From Lumnitzera littorea (taxonomy: Eukaryota > Streptophyta > Magnoliopsida > Myrtales > Combretaceae): DNA of 64,000 bases. The stretch is from NCBI GenBank assembly GCA_024138015.1, contig JAMXBB010000007.1:88082727-88146726 (forward strand), given 5' to 3'. The translations under genes were made by a program, and so were the position numbers. The notes below the pieces were generated by a model, which saw only the letters and a program-made list of their open reading frames with translations, made no database searches and was not told the DNA's origin. This document shows positions 21,781 to 34,389 of the stretch, piece by piece (the stretch's first letter is position 1; the number at the start of each line of letters is the position of its first letter).

Positions 21781-22529
21781 TCTAATCTAACTTTAACAAG
21801 ACTATATAAAAAAATAATAATAAATAGCAATGAGTCCTAAGTCTTAGATTATCGGAATAGTGAACAGATTAAGGAGTAAGTTTTAATATAATGTAGGTCT
21901 TTAACTATAATGAAAGAGTAATGGTTGGTTAAAGGCGAGAAGAAAATAATTTTGAAAATGGATAGCACTAATACACTATAGCTTTTGTTCGAGGAATCAA
22001 TATAAAATGTCTTAAACTCGAGTACACTGAGACAAGCTATCTCATATTTTAGTGTTTTAAATACTTGGATTAAATATTCCATACTTAAGAAACTTTAGTC
22101 TTTTTAAAAAGGTGATTTATAAATGAAATTGATTTATTGATCTGAGAATTTTTTACAATACTAAGGCATTTACTCTAATCCTAGTCTTTAAAAATTTTAT
22201 AGGACTTACAGAGATAAACTCGACCACTTTTAAAAATTAAAGTAAATACGCAAATAAAAGTTTTACGTAATGAATTACGGAAAGTTTGGTCTCGAATAGT
22301 AGATACATACGTACCTATAGATAATTACAAGGTGACTTAAAATAAGGAAACTTTTTTTTTCCCTTTTGTAAATAAATTGAACTTATTATTGTCTTTTTTT
22401 TTTCTTTTAGTAAATATGGTTAATTTTATTTGAAAACTTAGAATTCTTTCAAGTTAGATGGGTGATTAAAAAATAAACTTAAATTTGAAAGGTTAAGGTG
22501 GTCCCCAAATAGGGTATGATAGGTAGTCC
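21781..22529 (+). mobile_element. Tail fragment of a plus-strand Tat LTR
   Basis: From about 22080 the sequence tracks the 3' half of the solo LTR at 34390-36829 (compare GAATTACGGAAAGTTTGGTC, ACAAGGTGACTTAAAATAAGG with 36300-36380). It breaks off at about 22530 before the expected terminal CA. Bases 21781-22080 are less certain. Confidence 0.5.
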
Positions 22530-22904
22530 CCCCAAATAGTTAATAATATTTAACATCATTTTTTAGGGGAGCACTTTTTCGAAAAGAAGTTTTTTTAAAA
22601 GGGAAGAAAATAAAGATATTCAAGTTCATTATATTATTTGAAATATTAGTAATGGTTTGTTATATTAAGAGGGAGATGTTTTATCAAATAGTTGACATCA
22701 TTTTTTTAAATTAGTTATCCTTTTACAAGAAAAAGGGGGAGGAAAACAATTGAAAAATATTTAAGATTGTTTTTTATGATAATAAAAAGGGGGAGACATA
22801 AGGTATATAAAAATATAATTTCAAAAAGAATATTTAATGCATTTCATATTTAAGTTCATTATATTTTTTATACGATGTTTTGTCATCATAAAAAAAGGAG
22901 ATAA
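22530..22904 (+). mobile_element. Copia (SIRE/Maximus-like) 3' untranslated region and polypurine tract
   Basis: Several purine runs (AAGAGGGAGATG, AAAAAGGGGGAGAC, AAAAAAAGGAGATAA) precede an LTR start at 22905, with TTTTGTCATCATAAAAAAAG just before. This is the usual 3' end layout of SIRE/Maximus-type copia elements. No coding sequence survives upstream because a Tat LTR tail abuts. Confidence 0.6.
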
Positions 22905-23865
22905 TGTTGAGTTTCCTAATTTGGTTTTGATGATAACAAAACATGTATTAAGTTATTATTAATATGTTTATGAAGTATATAGGTAAATTTAGAATGAAAT
23001 CAGATTGAGAAAGAAATTGAGGTTTAAAAATTGTCTAGTCAAAATGTATGTCAACATGTTTGTTAGAATGCATATTAGCAAAACAACATAACCATACCGA
23101 TAGATTTCGAAATCATGATTAGAAAGTTGTTCTGAGTTAATCTTTGGACAAGTTGGATTAATTAAGTTGGACAAGTTTAAAATGAAGACCTAGCTCCTCT
23201 TTTATTGAGTATATTAGGGAAATATGCTCAATTTCATTCCACTAAGATGGTTTAAGTTCATGGGGATTTTAAGAGAAATTCACATTTGATTGGATTTTTC
23301 TTAGAGGATCACAGTAGTTAGATTGATGAAGCAAATTAAATATTTATGGGAGACTTTCAAGCTGATATGGAAGCAAAGCTATTAAAAACATCAAGCATGC
23401 AATTATGTGAGGAAGAGTAAATTTTGAAACTTGAAGAAAGTCACGAAATATTTTATGTTTAATGGATTTATTGATATGGAAGTATGAGACCATGATAAAT
23501 GTTAATTTTTTTTAAATAGTTTTATTTTTAGGAAGTTAATTCCAAACTTTGGATAAAGGAGGAAGATTTTGAATTTAGTAAAGTTTGAGTTACAATATTT
23601 AGATAAGGCTCAACAATTCAAATATTATTAGCAACATGACTGGATAAGGATAAATCAGATTTTTAAATTAAATCTTTTATGTTTCAAGGAATCAGCCACT
23701 AGGTATATTGATAAACATGTGTAGATTTTAAAGGATTTTTTTTTTTTTAAGATGTGAGAAGAAGTCAACAATTTTTTAAAAGAATTTTTAAAGACTGTTG
23801 CACAGGATCCATCAAGCTAAAAATTAGATACATCCCATTTGTGCTTATTCATATTACAACATTGT
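22905..23865 (+). mobile_element. Copia-like LTR, left part
   Basis: The LTR starts TGTTGAGTTTCCTAATTTGG with TTTTGATGATAACAAA shortly after, a wording typical of SIRE/Maximus LTRs. It is interrupted at 23865 by a Tat-type LTR and resumes at 26315. Confidence 0.6.
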
Positions 23866-26314
23866 TGTAAACACCACTTTTTTGCTCCCCCTCCACCACC
23901 ACCACCACCAACCACATGCCCCCTCCCCCCTTATAATTTTAGAAATTTTAGAAAAGGGTAAAGGGTCCTTATTTAGAAAAAGGCACAAATTTTAGAAAAA
24001 TACAAAAAAATAATAATACATTTAAAAAAAAGTCATTGACTCTAAGTATAATAAATCGTTAAATGGAGCTTGATAGAAAATTATTTGTACAAGACTAAAC
24101 TTATGGGTTGATTTTAAGTAGGAACTTGCTTTAGTGTAGTTTTTATTTTATTTTATTTATCTATCTATTAAAAAAAAAAAAAAGGGGGAAGGGGGAGTGT
24201 TGGATTAGGTTCCTCCTAGTCCATTTAGTTTTGGAACAAGGCCGAAGGCCCTTGTCAAATGGAGAGCTTGCACGGAGTAAGTGCATTGTGCTTGCTTTTT
24301 GTTTTCTTCAGGATCATGAGTTTAATGTGCTTGCCTTAGCGCATCTACACATGTGGATGTATGTGCTTAGGCTCCATCATCTTTCTTTCTATATGTTTCG
24401 CAGAATCTTCAATAAGCTTCCATATGAAGCTAGCTTGGAGGCTAGTGTTTAAGTCACCTTTTCATGTGGATAGTACTTGATTCCACTCAAATTCTTATTA
24501 GAATAATATAGTAGGCATAGCATACTTTGAATTAAACTCCAAAACTCATCCAAATTTAAGCTTTTATGGGGTGAAATCTACCTTCAAAAATTAAAAAATA
24601 AATTTAGAACCATGATATTAGCTTCCCTTTAACTTGAGTTTAATCCAAGCATCCTAATAAAAATTAAAACTTCCATTGGTTGTTTCAAGAAGCAAAGAGC
24701 ATCCCAAGATTCTATTTTGATGATCATTTTAGCCAATATCAAGCAAAAATCGAATCAAACTAATCAAGACCCATTAATTTTCAATTTCGAATTTAATGGT
24801 GCTTTGGACTTTCTCAAACTTCTTCAAGCTAGGCACAATATAAAAATGGCTTAGGGATCACATTTCAAAAGGTGAGGTCGATCAAAAGCACTCCATACTA
24901 GTTCAAATCTGAGCTTTTTCTCTCTAACCTGTGAGCTTCTCTTTCTCTCTCTAAAATTACCACTCTATGATGGTTTTCAAGCAAATCCACTACCTTCACT
25001 AGCTCTACCACCTTTAAAAACCTAAAACCCAACCTTCAACTAACCCCTAGTGACTACCATAAGCAGCGACTGCCACCACCACTGTAGGGTAGTTTTCAAC
25101 CGCCACTAACTAGTCACTTTAGGCTGCGGCACTTTCTCAACACCCCTATTGTCCAATGAAAAACACATAAAAACCATATTGCCCATTTGAAAATCGATTG
25201 AAAACAACCTGAGAAACACCCCATCAATTGGAGCTTCTTCTTCACCACTCGCACATGCCTTGCACGTGACAACCCGTGTACTGACCCACGATCTAACCTT
25301 GCTTCGACTAAAACTTGATTTGCATGCCTAGGATTCGACCGGCATGCATTGTCTCCAATTTGGTCCTACCTTCTTTGCAATTTTTATTGTTTTGTTTTGT
25401 CTTTTTTTTTTTAAATTTATTTATTTATTTATCTCTTATAAATCATATTTTAAATGTAACCTAAAAAAATGAAAAAAAAAAAGAAGGAATGAAAGAAAGA
25501 GAAAAAAAAAAAAGCAAAGTTTATTTTAGTTTTAATTTTCTTTGATAAAACACAAAATAAAATAAAAGGAAATGATAAAAAAATTGAAAATAAATAAAGA
25601 AACCATTTTGCTACTTTGAAAAAGCAATTTTCCAATAAATAAAAACAAATCAAACATTTTCAAAATTAGGATATTTTTGGAACTTTCAAAAAATAAAAAA
25701 AAAACCTCCAATTTAGGACCTTTCTTAGAAATTTTTCCAAATAAATAAAATGACTAAGAAAAGTAAACTTGATCACTTTTCAAAATTAAAAATCATCAAC
25801 CAATTAAAATTTTCAAGAATGAACTATGGAAAGTTTGATCCCTATTATAAGGTATATAAGCACTTATGGTGAGACTTGAAATAGAAAATTTTTTTTATTT
25901 TCCCTTTTATAAATAATTTCAATTTTTTTTATGTAAATTGAATTTCCTTAATTGAAAATTTAATAACAGTTGAAAGGATATATTGAAAAGTAAATTTAAA
26001 TTCAGAAAATTAAAAGTGGTATCTGTTAAGGGTTTAAAAAAGTTAACCCCCAAACTAAAAAATCTAGCTTTTAGAAGTATTTTAAAAATTGGTTTTATCA
26101 AAAAACCAATAATTAAGTTATAACCAATCTATCTAATTACTTATAGTTTAAGTCTTTTTCCCAACTTCGGTTAAGTAGTGACTCTAAACAATTTTAAAAA
26201 TATAAATCAAGTTTTTCTTAACTCTTAGTCGATGGTTAGTATTAAATGGGTTAAGGTTTAATATCGATTGGGTTAAGGAAAATAATAAAAACTGAGAAAA
26301 ATTTAGGCTCAACA
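23866..26314 (+). mobile_element. Tat-type LTR nested in the copia LTR
   Basis: It starts TGTAAACACC and ends GGCTCAACA (2449 bp), with internal features parallel to the solo LTR at 34390-36829: a G-rich tract near 24183, a C- and T-rich leader, and a conserved tail with TTTGATCCCTATTATAAGG and TTAGTATTAAATGGG. Neither a polypurine tract nor a PBS adjoins, and copia LTR sequence lies on both sides, so a solo LTR is likely. I see no clean 5-bp target duplication (ATTGT versus AAAAA). Confidence 0.65.
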
Positions 26315-27218
26315 AAAAATAATTTGGTTTCAAATTTTGAATAGAATTTTCCAAGCATCTATATCAAATTCCACAAGTAGCAATTGTCAAAAGGAAGATC
26401 AAGCTCTACGTGAAATATATCAGGAGGTAACAGTAATTGATTTCAAAATTTTCCAAACATCCAAAAATTCCTATTTTCTTAAGATCTTTTCTCTGATAGC
26501 AAAAGAAGATAAGATTGAGGTAAGATCTTTTCTAGAAAAATAAGAAAGTAGCCATTTCTTGCTATTACTCAATGGTACGACTCAATATAAGTCGAATTGT
26601 AGAAGAAACAAGACATACATTCATAACAGAATTGAATACTTTGAAATTTTTATACAAAATATTAGAAACTTTAGAAACTATGTTAAATATAATTTACATT
26701 CTATTGTTCTATATTTATGCAAGTGTTTTAGAGATATTTCTTTTATTATATTATCTCATTCTCTTATAATCATCATTGAGAAATTGTATTTGAGTGAGTG
26801 TGAGGTTAGGGAGTCTCTATAAGCCTATCTTTAACTTAGGGAGAAGCTAATGAGATAGGATAGAGAGTAATTGAATATCCTTGTAACCTTAAGATTCATT
26901 TTTTATTATTAAAAGTATTAGACTAATGGAATGGCATCAGTAAGGAAGACAAGGTCCCTAGCAGTGGAGTTGAAAGAGAGTAATAGGTATAAGGCTGAAG
27001 CTCTTTAAATTGCTCGCCTGATTTCCTCTTCCTTATCTCTATTTATTTCCTACACTTTATTATTTATGTTATTATTTTTATGCCTAAAAATTAACAACCA
27101 ATATACCATTACTCATACCATATTAATTTATTAAGAGGGGTCTTTCTAATTTGAAAAAGCTTCAATTTTTTAATATATGAATTCACCTCCCCTCTTGATA
27201 TCTTATACATGACCTACA
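26315..27218 (+). mobile_element. Copia-like LTR, right part
   Basis: This continues the LTR interrupted at 23865. It ends with AATTCACCTCCCCTCTTGAT and CTACA, resembling the pyrimidine-rich end of SIRE/Maximus LTRs. The short frames at 26337-26822 have no recognisable family and lie in non-coding LTR. Confidence 0.5.
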
Positions 27219-27836
27219 AGATAATTATTGCTGTTTATATATGTTTTAGAAGGTAGATTAAGGTTTTAGGATAATTAAGCAATTAGTTTCTAATTGATGA
27301 ATAGTTTTACTATTTAACTATAGTACAATAGTTAAATTAGGGCTTTCAACAAAAGATCAGAGTTTTCAATCATTTTAAGGTTCCGTACATATTAAGGTTA
27401 TAATTAGGATTTTAGTATTTAAAGGTTCATTTAAGGGTTGTAATATTCATTTTAGGGTTTTGAATTCATTATTAGGGTTATCAATATTAATATTCATTTT
27501 TAGCATAGTCTAACCTTTATCAATTTTAGGGAATTCTCATAGGTTTTGGCTCTCAGTCTTTAACCCATTAGGGTTTAGGGTTGGTTTCATATTAGATTAG
27601 GTCAACCTTAATAGTTAACATTAGTTATTAGCATTTATTTATAGGATTTTAGAGCTTTGAGTGTAAGGGGTCAAACTAGGGTCGAGACTACCATCAAGGT
27701 TTTAGGAGTTTGCATTAGGGTTTTTTAAGCGTAGTCTCTTAGGTTAAGGGTTAGTTATCTTGTCAATACTAAAGGTATCTTTTGAGAAATCTTATTAACT
27801 TCCAGTCTCCGATCTAGGAAATTTATAGGTTTTACA
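27219..27836 (-). mobile_element. Fragment of TGTAACG-type long LTR (partner of 7090-7692)
   Basis: About 600 bases match 7090-7692 and end in GGTTTTACA at 27836. The remainder of the LTR is missing on the left, where copia sequence abuts. It contains several telobox-like TTAGGGTTT motifs, including two telomere-like units in tandem near 27568. Confidence 0.65.
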
Positions 27837-28682
27837 TTTTCAATGTCAAAACTTATCAATTTCACATTTAAAAAAAAAAAATGGGTATAACTTTTCTTCT
27901 TTTTTCTATCTTCTAATTTTGTCAATAATGTTCCTAAAAAAAATTAACAAACTCTCTTTTTGTAGTGTTTCATATTAAAGAATTTTTTCCTTTTGTCACT
28001 CTCCTTCATTTTATGATGTTTACTTCATTGGATATCGACTTCATTATAAAAGGCTTACACAATGATTTCATAAGTTCTACTCTGATAGGTTTTATAAGAA
28101 GCCGACTGGAGACAAAGTGACTAAAAGTAACTACTCTTCTATTTCATACATTGCAAACTATTCATTTGTTGCTCTATTTATGTTAAATCATGATTTCACT
28201 TCTTTCATATCTACATAAAAAAGACGGTATCATGTTTCTTTCTTTTATTTTGATATTTTCAATCTTTCTATTATGCTTTTGTGAAGACTGGAGGATATTT
28301 ATTTTATTAGTCTAGATAATTCAAGTGTTCTATGTTAACTCTATGATATATGTTACAATTATCTTATGTAAATTCGCCTACTCTAATGACTATGAATATT
28401 GGTATCACTTTGGTAAGGAGACATTGGTTCAATGCAAAAGAATTCATTTTTTTTTAATTATTTGTTTATTTTTTATATTCTTTTAGATTCTAAAATTTTT
28501 AATAAGTTTTCCAATCATCACAACATTCATATTGTTGCAACGAGGGTGATCATAATCTTTTAAGCTTGTACAATGTAAAAGTTCTAACATAAAAGAACAT
28601 ATTGAAACTATTATTAAACCCAACACATTAAAAAAGTTCTAACCTTTTTCCCTTTTGCTTTTGCATTGGTTTTTATATCCTT
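27837..28682. other. Unassigned spacer
   Basis: About 850 bases of AT-rich sequence lie between two long LTRs. I see no open frame, repeat or terminal structure and cannot assign it. Confidence 0.5.
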
Positions 28683-31600
28683 TATCATGCTACGAAAAGG
28701 TGGAGTCATAATAGTCCCACTATAGGAGCCATCCTAAGATAAAAACTGATCTTACGGCTACTATCTTAGATCTAGTTCATATTAGGTGTACTCAACTCTG
28801 CTACTTTAATGCGTCTAATTTGATACCTGTTTATTATAATCTTATAAAATAATATTTGGAAATAATTTATTAAAAATAAACTTGTTATTTAATTTTGCAA
28901 AAGAGAGGTAGTAAATCTCATAAGTACCTATTATTTCATATACAAACTAGAATATTGAAAACTACTAAGCCCCTTGAGAAGTCCTATATAGTTTTCCTTA
29001 AAAGTTAAGAAAGCCAATACTAAAGACAATAACCAGCCGTTTCTTGCTATGCCTTACTACCCGCCCCAATTTACTAGTACTTGGTTTGGATAGATACTTG
29101 TAATCTATTTGAAACTTACAAAATAAACTATAGGAAAATAAGCAACAACTTGCTTAGTAAGTGAGGTGAACATAGAAGTATACATTTAGCAAATCGCAAG
29201 TAGGATTTTTAACCAAGTTGGTTAGATGTAATATGTGTACAAGAAAATACCATCACTTTACGTTATTCGATCCATCGTAAGATAAGAAAAATTATGCCAC
29301 TGTAATATGAGTTAAAGAGCTTGACGTCGTACACTCGTGAATCAAAACCAAACCGGGGCTTATGTAATAGAGAATATTCTCTTCCCTTAACTACCTTTGA
29401 ACTACCATCCCTTAACTACCTTTGATCTACCACCACTAACCTTACCACGGCCTCCTCTCCTATTACTTAGTTTGACTAAGGGTTTGGGAAGGACTATTTC
29501 AATTATCTTCATCGAAGGGTATTCGTGTTTGGCCCGAGAATCCTAGTCATTACCCTTATGCATGTTAGGTTGGATTTTATGCTAAGTTTAAGTTAGTTCA
29601 TTTTTAGGGTGATCAACCAAGCTTAGACAATTCAAAAATAATAATGTTTACAGAACAACCATAACATGGAGCTCAACTCCTATTATAGCAAATCGGATCT
29701 CAAACATAAGTGTTGCATACATACAAACAGTTAACTACAATCACTATCAAATATATACTAAAGTCTTTAAATATTCTGAAATGACACTCCAAAATACAAC
29801 GAAGCATTGATTCCACTTGTATTGAAGCTCAATCCGATAGATTCTGGAACATCATGGTTTCACTCACTTAGAAGTCCTATATATACTAAAGCTCATATTT
29901 AGTTTTTATAAGATTTACGAAAATGTTAGAGTTTTATCTAGTACTTGGTTGAGATATTATTTATATAACTATTTAGTAAAGTTGCGTATATATATATTTA
30001 TATACATAAACATTATATATATGTATATGTAGTATATACATTAAGTGTTATATTTTATCATATATTTTATAGCAACTTACTTAATATTATCTAATATACA
30101 TAGTTTTACTATTACGTATATTATATCGTTTCATTTGTATCGAAACGTACTTTTTATTAATAATATTACGTTTTAATTAAGGAAAGATCATTGTAGGATA
30201 ATATTTTCCATAATATTATAGAAAACATTTATTTTATTACCTAAAGTGATCTAATTTTTGTAATATTAGTATCGTGGAGTTCGTATGAACTTGACAATAC
30301 ATGTTATGTATTTTGTTTAAAAGATAATCTTTAAAGATTATTTCTAATTCTAGTATATAGATAAAGCTATATAGCAAGTAATATCACATTGATATCGTAT
30401 TAAGTAAATAAAATATATTTTCACATAATTTTACGACAAAATATGATAAATCATATATTATTGAATCCTAGCATATATATCTATATATATCCTAACCTGA
30501 TGTCTATAATAGCACACAATATAATAAAAATAGTGAATAATTCTAAATGTTTAGGGTATATTCAAGCATGATCTAATCAAATAATTAACATATTATTACT
30601 AAATACATATTCCGGTTAATAATTTAAGCTATTAGCTAGGAAACTTCATAATAAATAGGAGAAATCATTAAATAATTCTACAAAAATTCCTATAGACTTA
30701 GAAAATTATATGGAATTCAATTAGCAATTTGTTTCATGCATTCTAGTTTATCTCCTATATATGTAAATTACAATTTTATCCCTAAATCACGGTTAATTAA
30801 GCAAATAATATGATTTTTACACTAAATTAATTCCAACCTACCCTAATATCATTTTGAACATCTACAATTAATTGGATCCTATTTTCATCAATTATTTTAC
30901 CTAAAATCAATTTAATTTACAAATTACCCTATTTTTAGAGCCTAAAAATATAATAAACACTAAATATATATAAAATCAAAATCAAGCTACATAACAATAA
31001 ACTAAATGTAATATGTATCTTATGTAAAAATTTTAAGCTTAAAATATCATCATTTAGTACATTTATTTTAGATTTGAAAATTTAAATGAATAGCGAATTT
31101 GTTATGTATATAAAATATTTACAATTTTGCAAAAAATAAAATTATAGAATGAAAGTACATTTAAAATAACCTAGGAATTAATTTTTTTTTTCATATTTTT
31201 CTTAATTAATTTAATGTTTTTCTAAAAATATGGAAAAACAAGATAGAAACTTAAGACCAATGTTTATTGGTGCTCTAATGGCCAATAACCGATAAGGGGG
31301 TTGTCAACGATAAAGGGTGTAGGGTCCATTGGTGGTGGCTAACAGGGGTTGCTATCATGTCATCATTTAGGTTAGGAACACAAAAGACGTAGTAAGGTCC
31401 CCTGTTTTTCTTTTTTTTTTTTTCCTAATTTCTATTAATTTTTTTTTCTTTTTAAATATCTTAGGCTTCTAAAATGTGTAAATGGATGTCCTTAAATCTT
31501 ATTTATATAGATCTAGGTTGGCTAATTTTTCCTTAGGAGTTATTTTTCTTGATTAATTATTATATAAAAAGGGTAAGTAGGAGGTAGCAATTTTTGGTAA

Positions 31601-32516
31601 TTCTATCTTTTGATTCATCAATTGGGGTGCTGTAATGGTTTCCATGGTGATTCTAAATTTGATCCAGGTTGTTCTATAAGTTTCAAATGAGTCTTGGGTT
31701 GATTTTTTATTAATTATTAGTATTTTGTATATTTTATATTAACATTTAGTACATTTACTTATATATGTGTATTATCCCATATATGTGGTATACATAATCA
31801 GTAATTATATATATATATATATATATATAATCATGGCTCTAGTATGTTTCTTATTTTAAAGATATATATTTTATTTTATTTTATGAATTTATCGCTTATG
31901 ATGTATAATTATATAATTTTGAATTAATCTACGGTTCATTTATTATATATACTAGGTATATTTATAAAAACACATATATATTCATATAATATATTATGTT
32001 ATATTATCCCTTTTTATAGCTTAAATAACTTATATCTAAGTCCTCGTTACATTTTATGCTCAGTTTTGGGAGTTCCAACAAGTTTTACTCTATATCGAAT
32101 AATCATATTTCTAAGGCTAAAATTGGGTTTTTTATAATATTATTTTTAAAATCTAACTTTATTAAGTCACTTCAACAAAGTTTTCTATCTTTATCATAAA
32201 GTTTAGACCCAATTGGAGAAGTTTTCTCAAAAGCCTTAGATTTAGGTACAATTACTCTAAATACGACTTTAGGGGGCTCATAAAACGTAAATCCTTATTA
32301 TTTTGATTGTACTCTTGATATCTTATTATATTTTTCACCTCCAATCATAAAGGAATTCCTTGATTAGGGTTATCATGTTTCTTATAAGTTTTTAGTCTAA
32401 CCGGGTTACTTTCCTAAATACCCTAAATCAATTGTTAACCCTAATCGTACAAGAATAGGACTTTACTCTAATACTTAGATGTTCATATCCTAATTGCTAT
32501 TTTGTGAAATATCACA
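28683..32516 (-). mobile_element. 3' LTR of minus-strand Tekay-like element 'E'
   Basis: On the minus strand the LTR starts TGTGATATTTCAC at 32516, right after a purine tract. It ends around 28683 (TATCATGCT, a decayed TGTTATGCC). The first ~1.6 kb from the left closely follow 39092-40670, its partner 5' LTR. Length about 3.8 kb, in the range of Del/Tekay LTRs. It holds TA-rich palindromic stretches (about 29980-30080 and 31805-31829) and no coding sequence. Confidence 0.7.
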
Positions 32517-32563
32517 TTCTACTTCCCTTACAAATATTTTCATCCTCGAAACTAGCACATATC
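32517..32563 (-). pseudogene. Polypurine tract and C-terminal polyprotein stub of element E
   Basis: On the minus strand TTCGAGGATGAAAATATTTG (reads SFEDENI) is followed by TAAGGGAAGTAGAA and then the LTR start. This is the characteristic junction at the 3' end of many chromovirus polyproteins, where the coding region runs almost into the PPT. Upstream no integrase or chromodomain frame is readable. Confidence 0.6.
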
Positions 32564-34384
32564 AAATCTTTTCATTGAGAAAGTTATATAGATTCATAAA
32601 TTTGTTATCAATCTTATATTTATGATTTGTAAGGGTTGCTATTTTATTACTCAAGGGAACTAAAGGGATACCCTTTCTTTCATGAGCTTCATTTCTCCGA
32701 AGTGTCTCTGTTCCATATTTGTCCAACTTGCTTCCATTTAAGCTTTTAATTTATCTCCTGTCCATCCTTCTATTTTCTTTCCCTAATTTCTTATATTCCA
32801 TATTTGGTGCTAAATAGGTGCTAAGACGATCACTGAAATGTTCTGTTTACATTATACTTTCCTAATCTTGCGACTTTATATTACAATTACTTAAGTGTTC
32901 TTTCACTGATCCATCTTTTATTGTATCCTCTATATCACTAATCTTCAGGTTCTAGTTAAGATTAGTAGCAACATAGATCCATCATTTGTAGTAATTATTA
33001 TTCCTCTCTCATCCATCTATGTCTTCTATCTTATAATGACTAAGTCATTACCATAGTTATTAATTTGTTCCTTCATATAACTCAATGTAAATGTCAACAA
33101 GATTGAGCTTGGTAAATCTAGACTTTTCTCTACCTCGAAGTGAAATGAGATGGTCGACAATTTGAATCCTCACGACTTGCCTCAACTCAATAGAAACTAA
33201 TACGACTTCTAATCAACAAACTCACATTGATACCGATATGTACTCATTACTTGACAAAACATCACATGATATGTGATACTTTGATGATAACAAGAGACTT
33301 AATAAGGAAGAGACTTAATAATCATAGATTTGCCATTCTCTTCTTGATTACTCATTGCCATTGCATATATAAGTGCATCTTTTCCTTATATTTTAGTCAT
33401 ATCTTAGTTTACATTTATCAATCTTTCTCTTTTAGTAGCAATTGTTGACTAGAGCTTAAGGCTTCTCCTTGATTCTCTTCTTTTTAGATTAATTTCTTAT
33501 GTTGGATGTAAAGTATGTATATGACTAGCCTGAAGTACCCATTGGTTCTACTTGTTGAGGTCATCAACATATCGTTAGGTTTTCTAGCTAGCACTCTTGT
33601 GTTGGGTATTTGATATGATATTAGACTATATATATCATACCAGGGGTTTTGATCCATAATAATTTATAGTCCTAATAGTATACTTTTAAGTTACGTTAAA
33701 ATTTTACTTTTCAATTAACATAATAGTGTTGCTATTTTCAAGGTTACTTCCAACATCAATCTCTTAGTATGTCTTTCCTCATTGTTGGAGCATTATGGGC
33801 TTAACCCTAATGCCTAGTAAAAGAGAGATTCACTAGATTAACATGAAATTATAAACTGCTAATAAGTTAAAGATTAAGTTTCTTGCTTCACTAGTTTGGT
33901 AAGCAATAAGAATAGCATCTCATATTCAGGTTTTAGGTTATTTCTTGATATTGCATCAATCATTCCTATAGGTTAATTCTAACGAACTTATAAATAATGA
34001 CTACCATATGCATGCACCTTTATCAATAGTATCTACTTGCTTTAGAATGTAACACACAATTTTATCTATATTTTTTCATGATACAAAATATAAAAATGTT
34101 ATAAACCTATGGAATAGTAATTCACAATTGAAGTTACGATATTGTATTCATGTAAATATTTCTATGTTGTTGCACATTTCAAATTCAATAATTAGGTATT
34201 AACTCCCAAAACATATACGAAATTATATCTATGTACATAAAAATTTCCATAATTAAGCAACATACATATTAACTTCTATAATTAAGCAATATACTTTACG
34301 CAAATCTAATTTATTAGCAAACAATTCTTACTTTAATCGTAAGTATCTTATAGTCAAGTTTCAATTTTTATAAGATCACTTATT
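32564..34384 (-). mobile_element. Internal region of element E, 3' part
   Basis: This should correspond to the pol end of element E, but I find no integrase, RNase H or RT motif on the minus strand and no frame longer than about 60 codons there. It may be severely decayed, or the element may be a non-coding derivative. The 73-codon plus-strand frame at 33227-33448 is antisense and unrecognised. Confidence 0.5.
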
Positions 34385-34389
34385 TCTAT

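Noticed and set aside
26337..26822. Overlapping frames of 68, 87 and 65 codons
   Set aside because: They lie inside the copia-like LTR, overlap in different frames, and show no domain.
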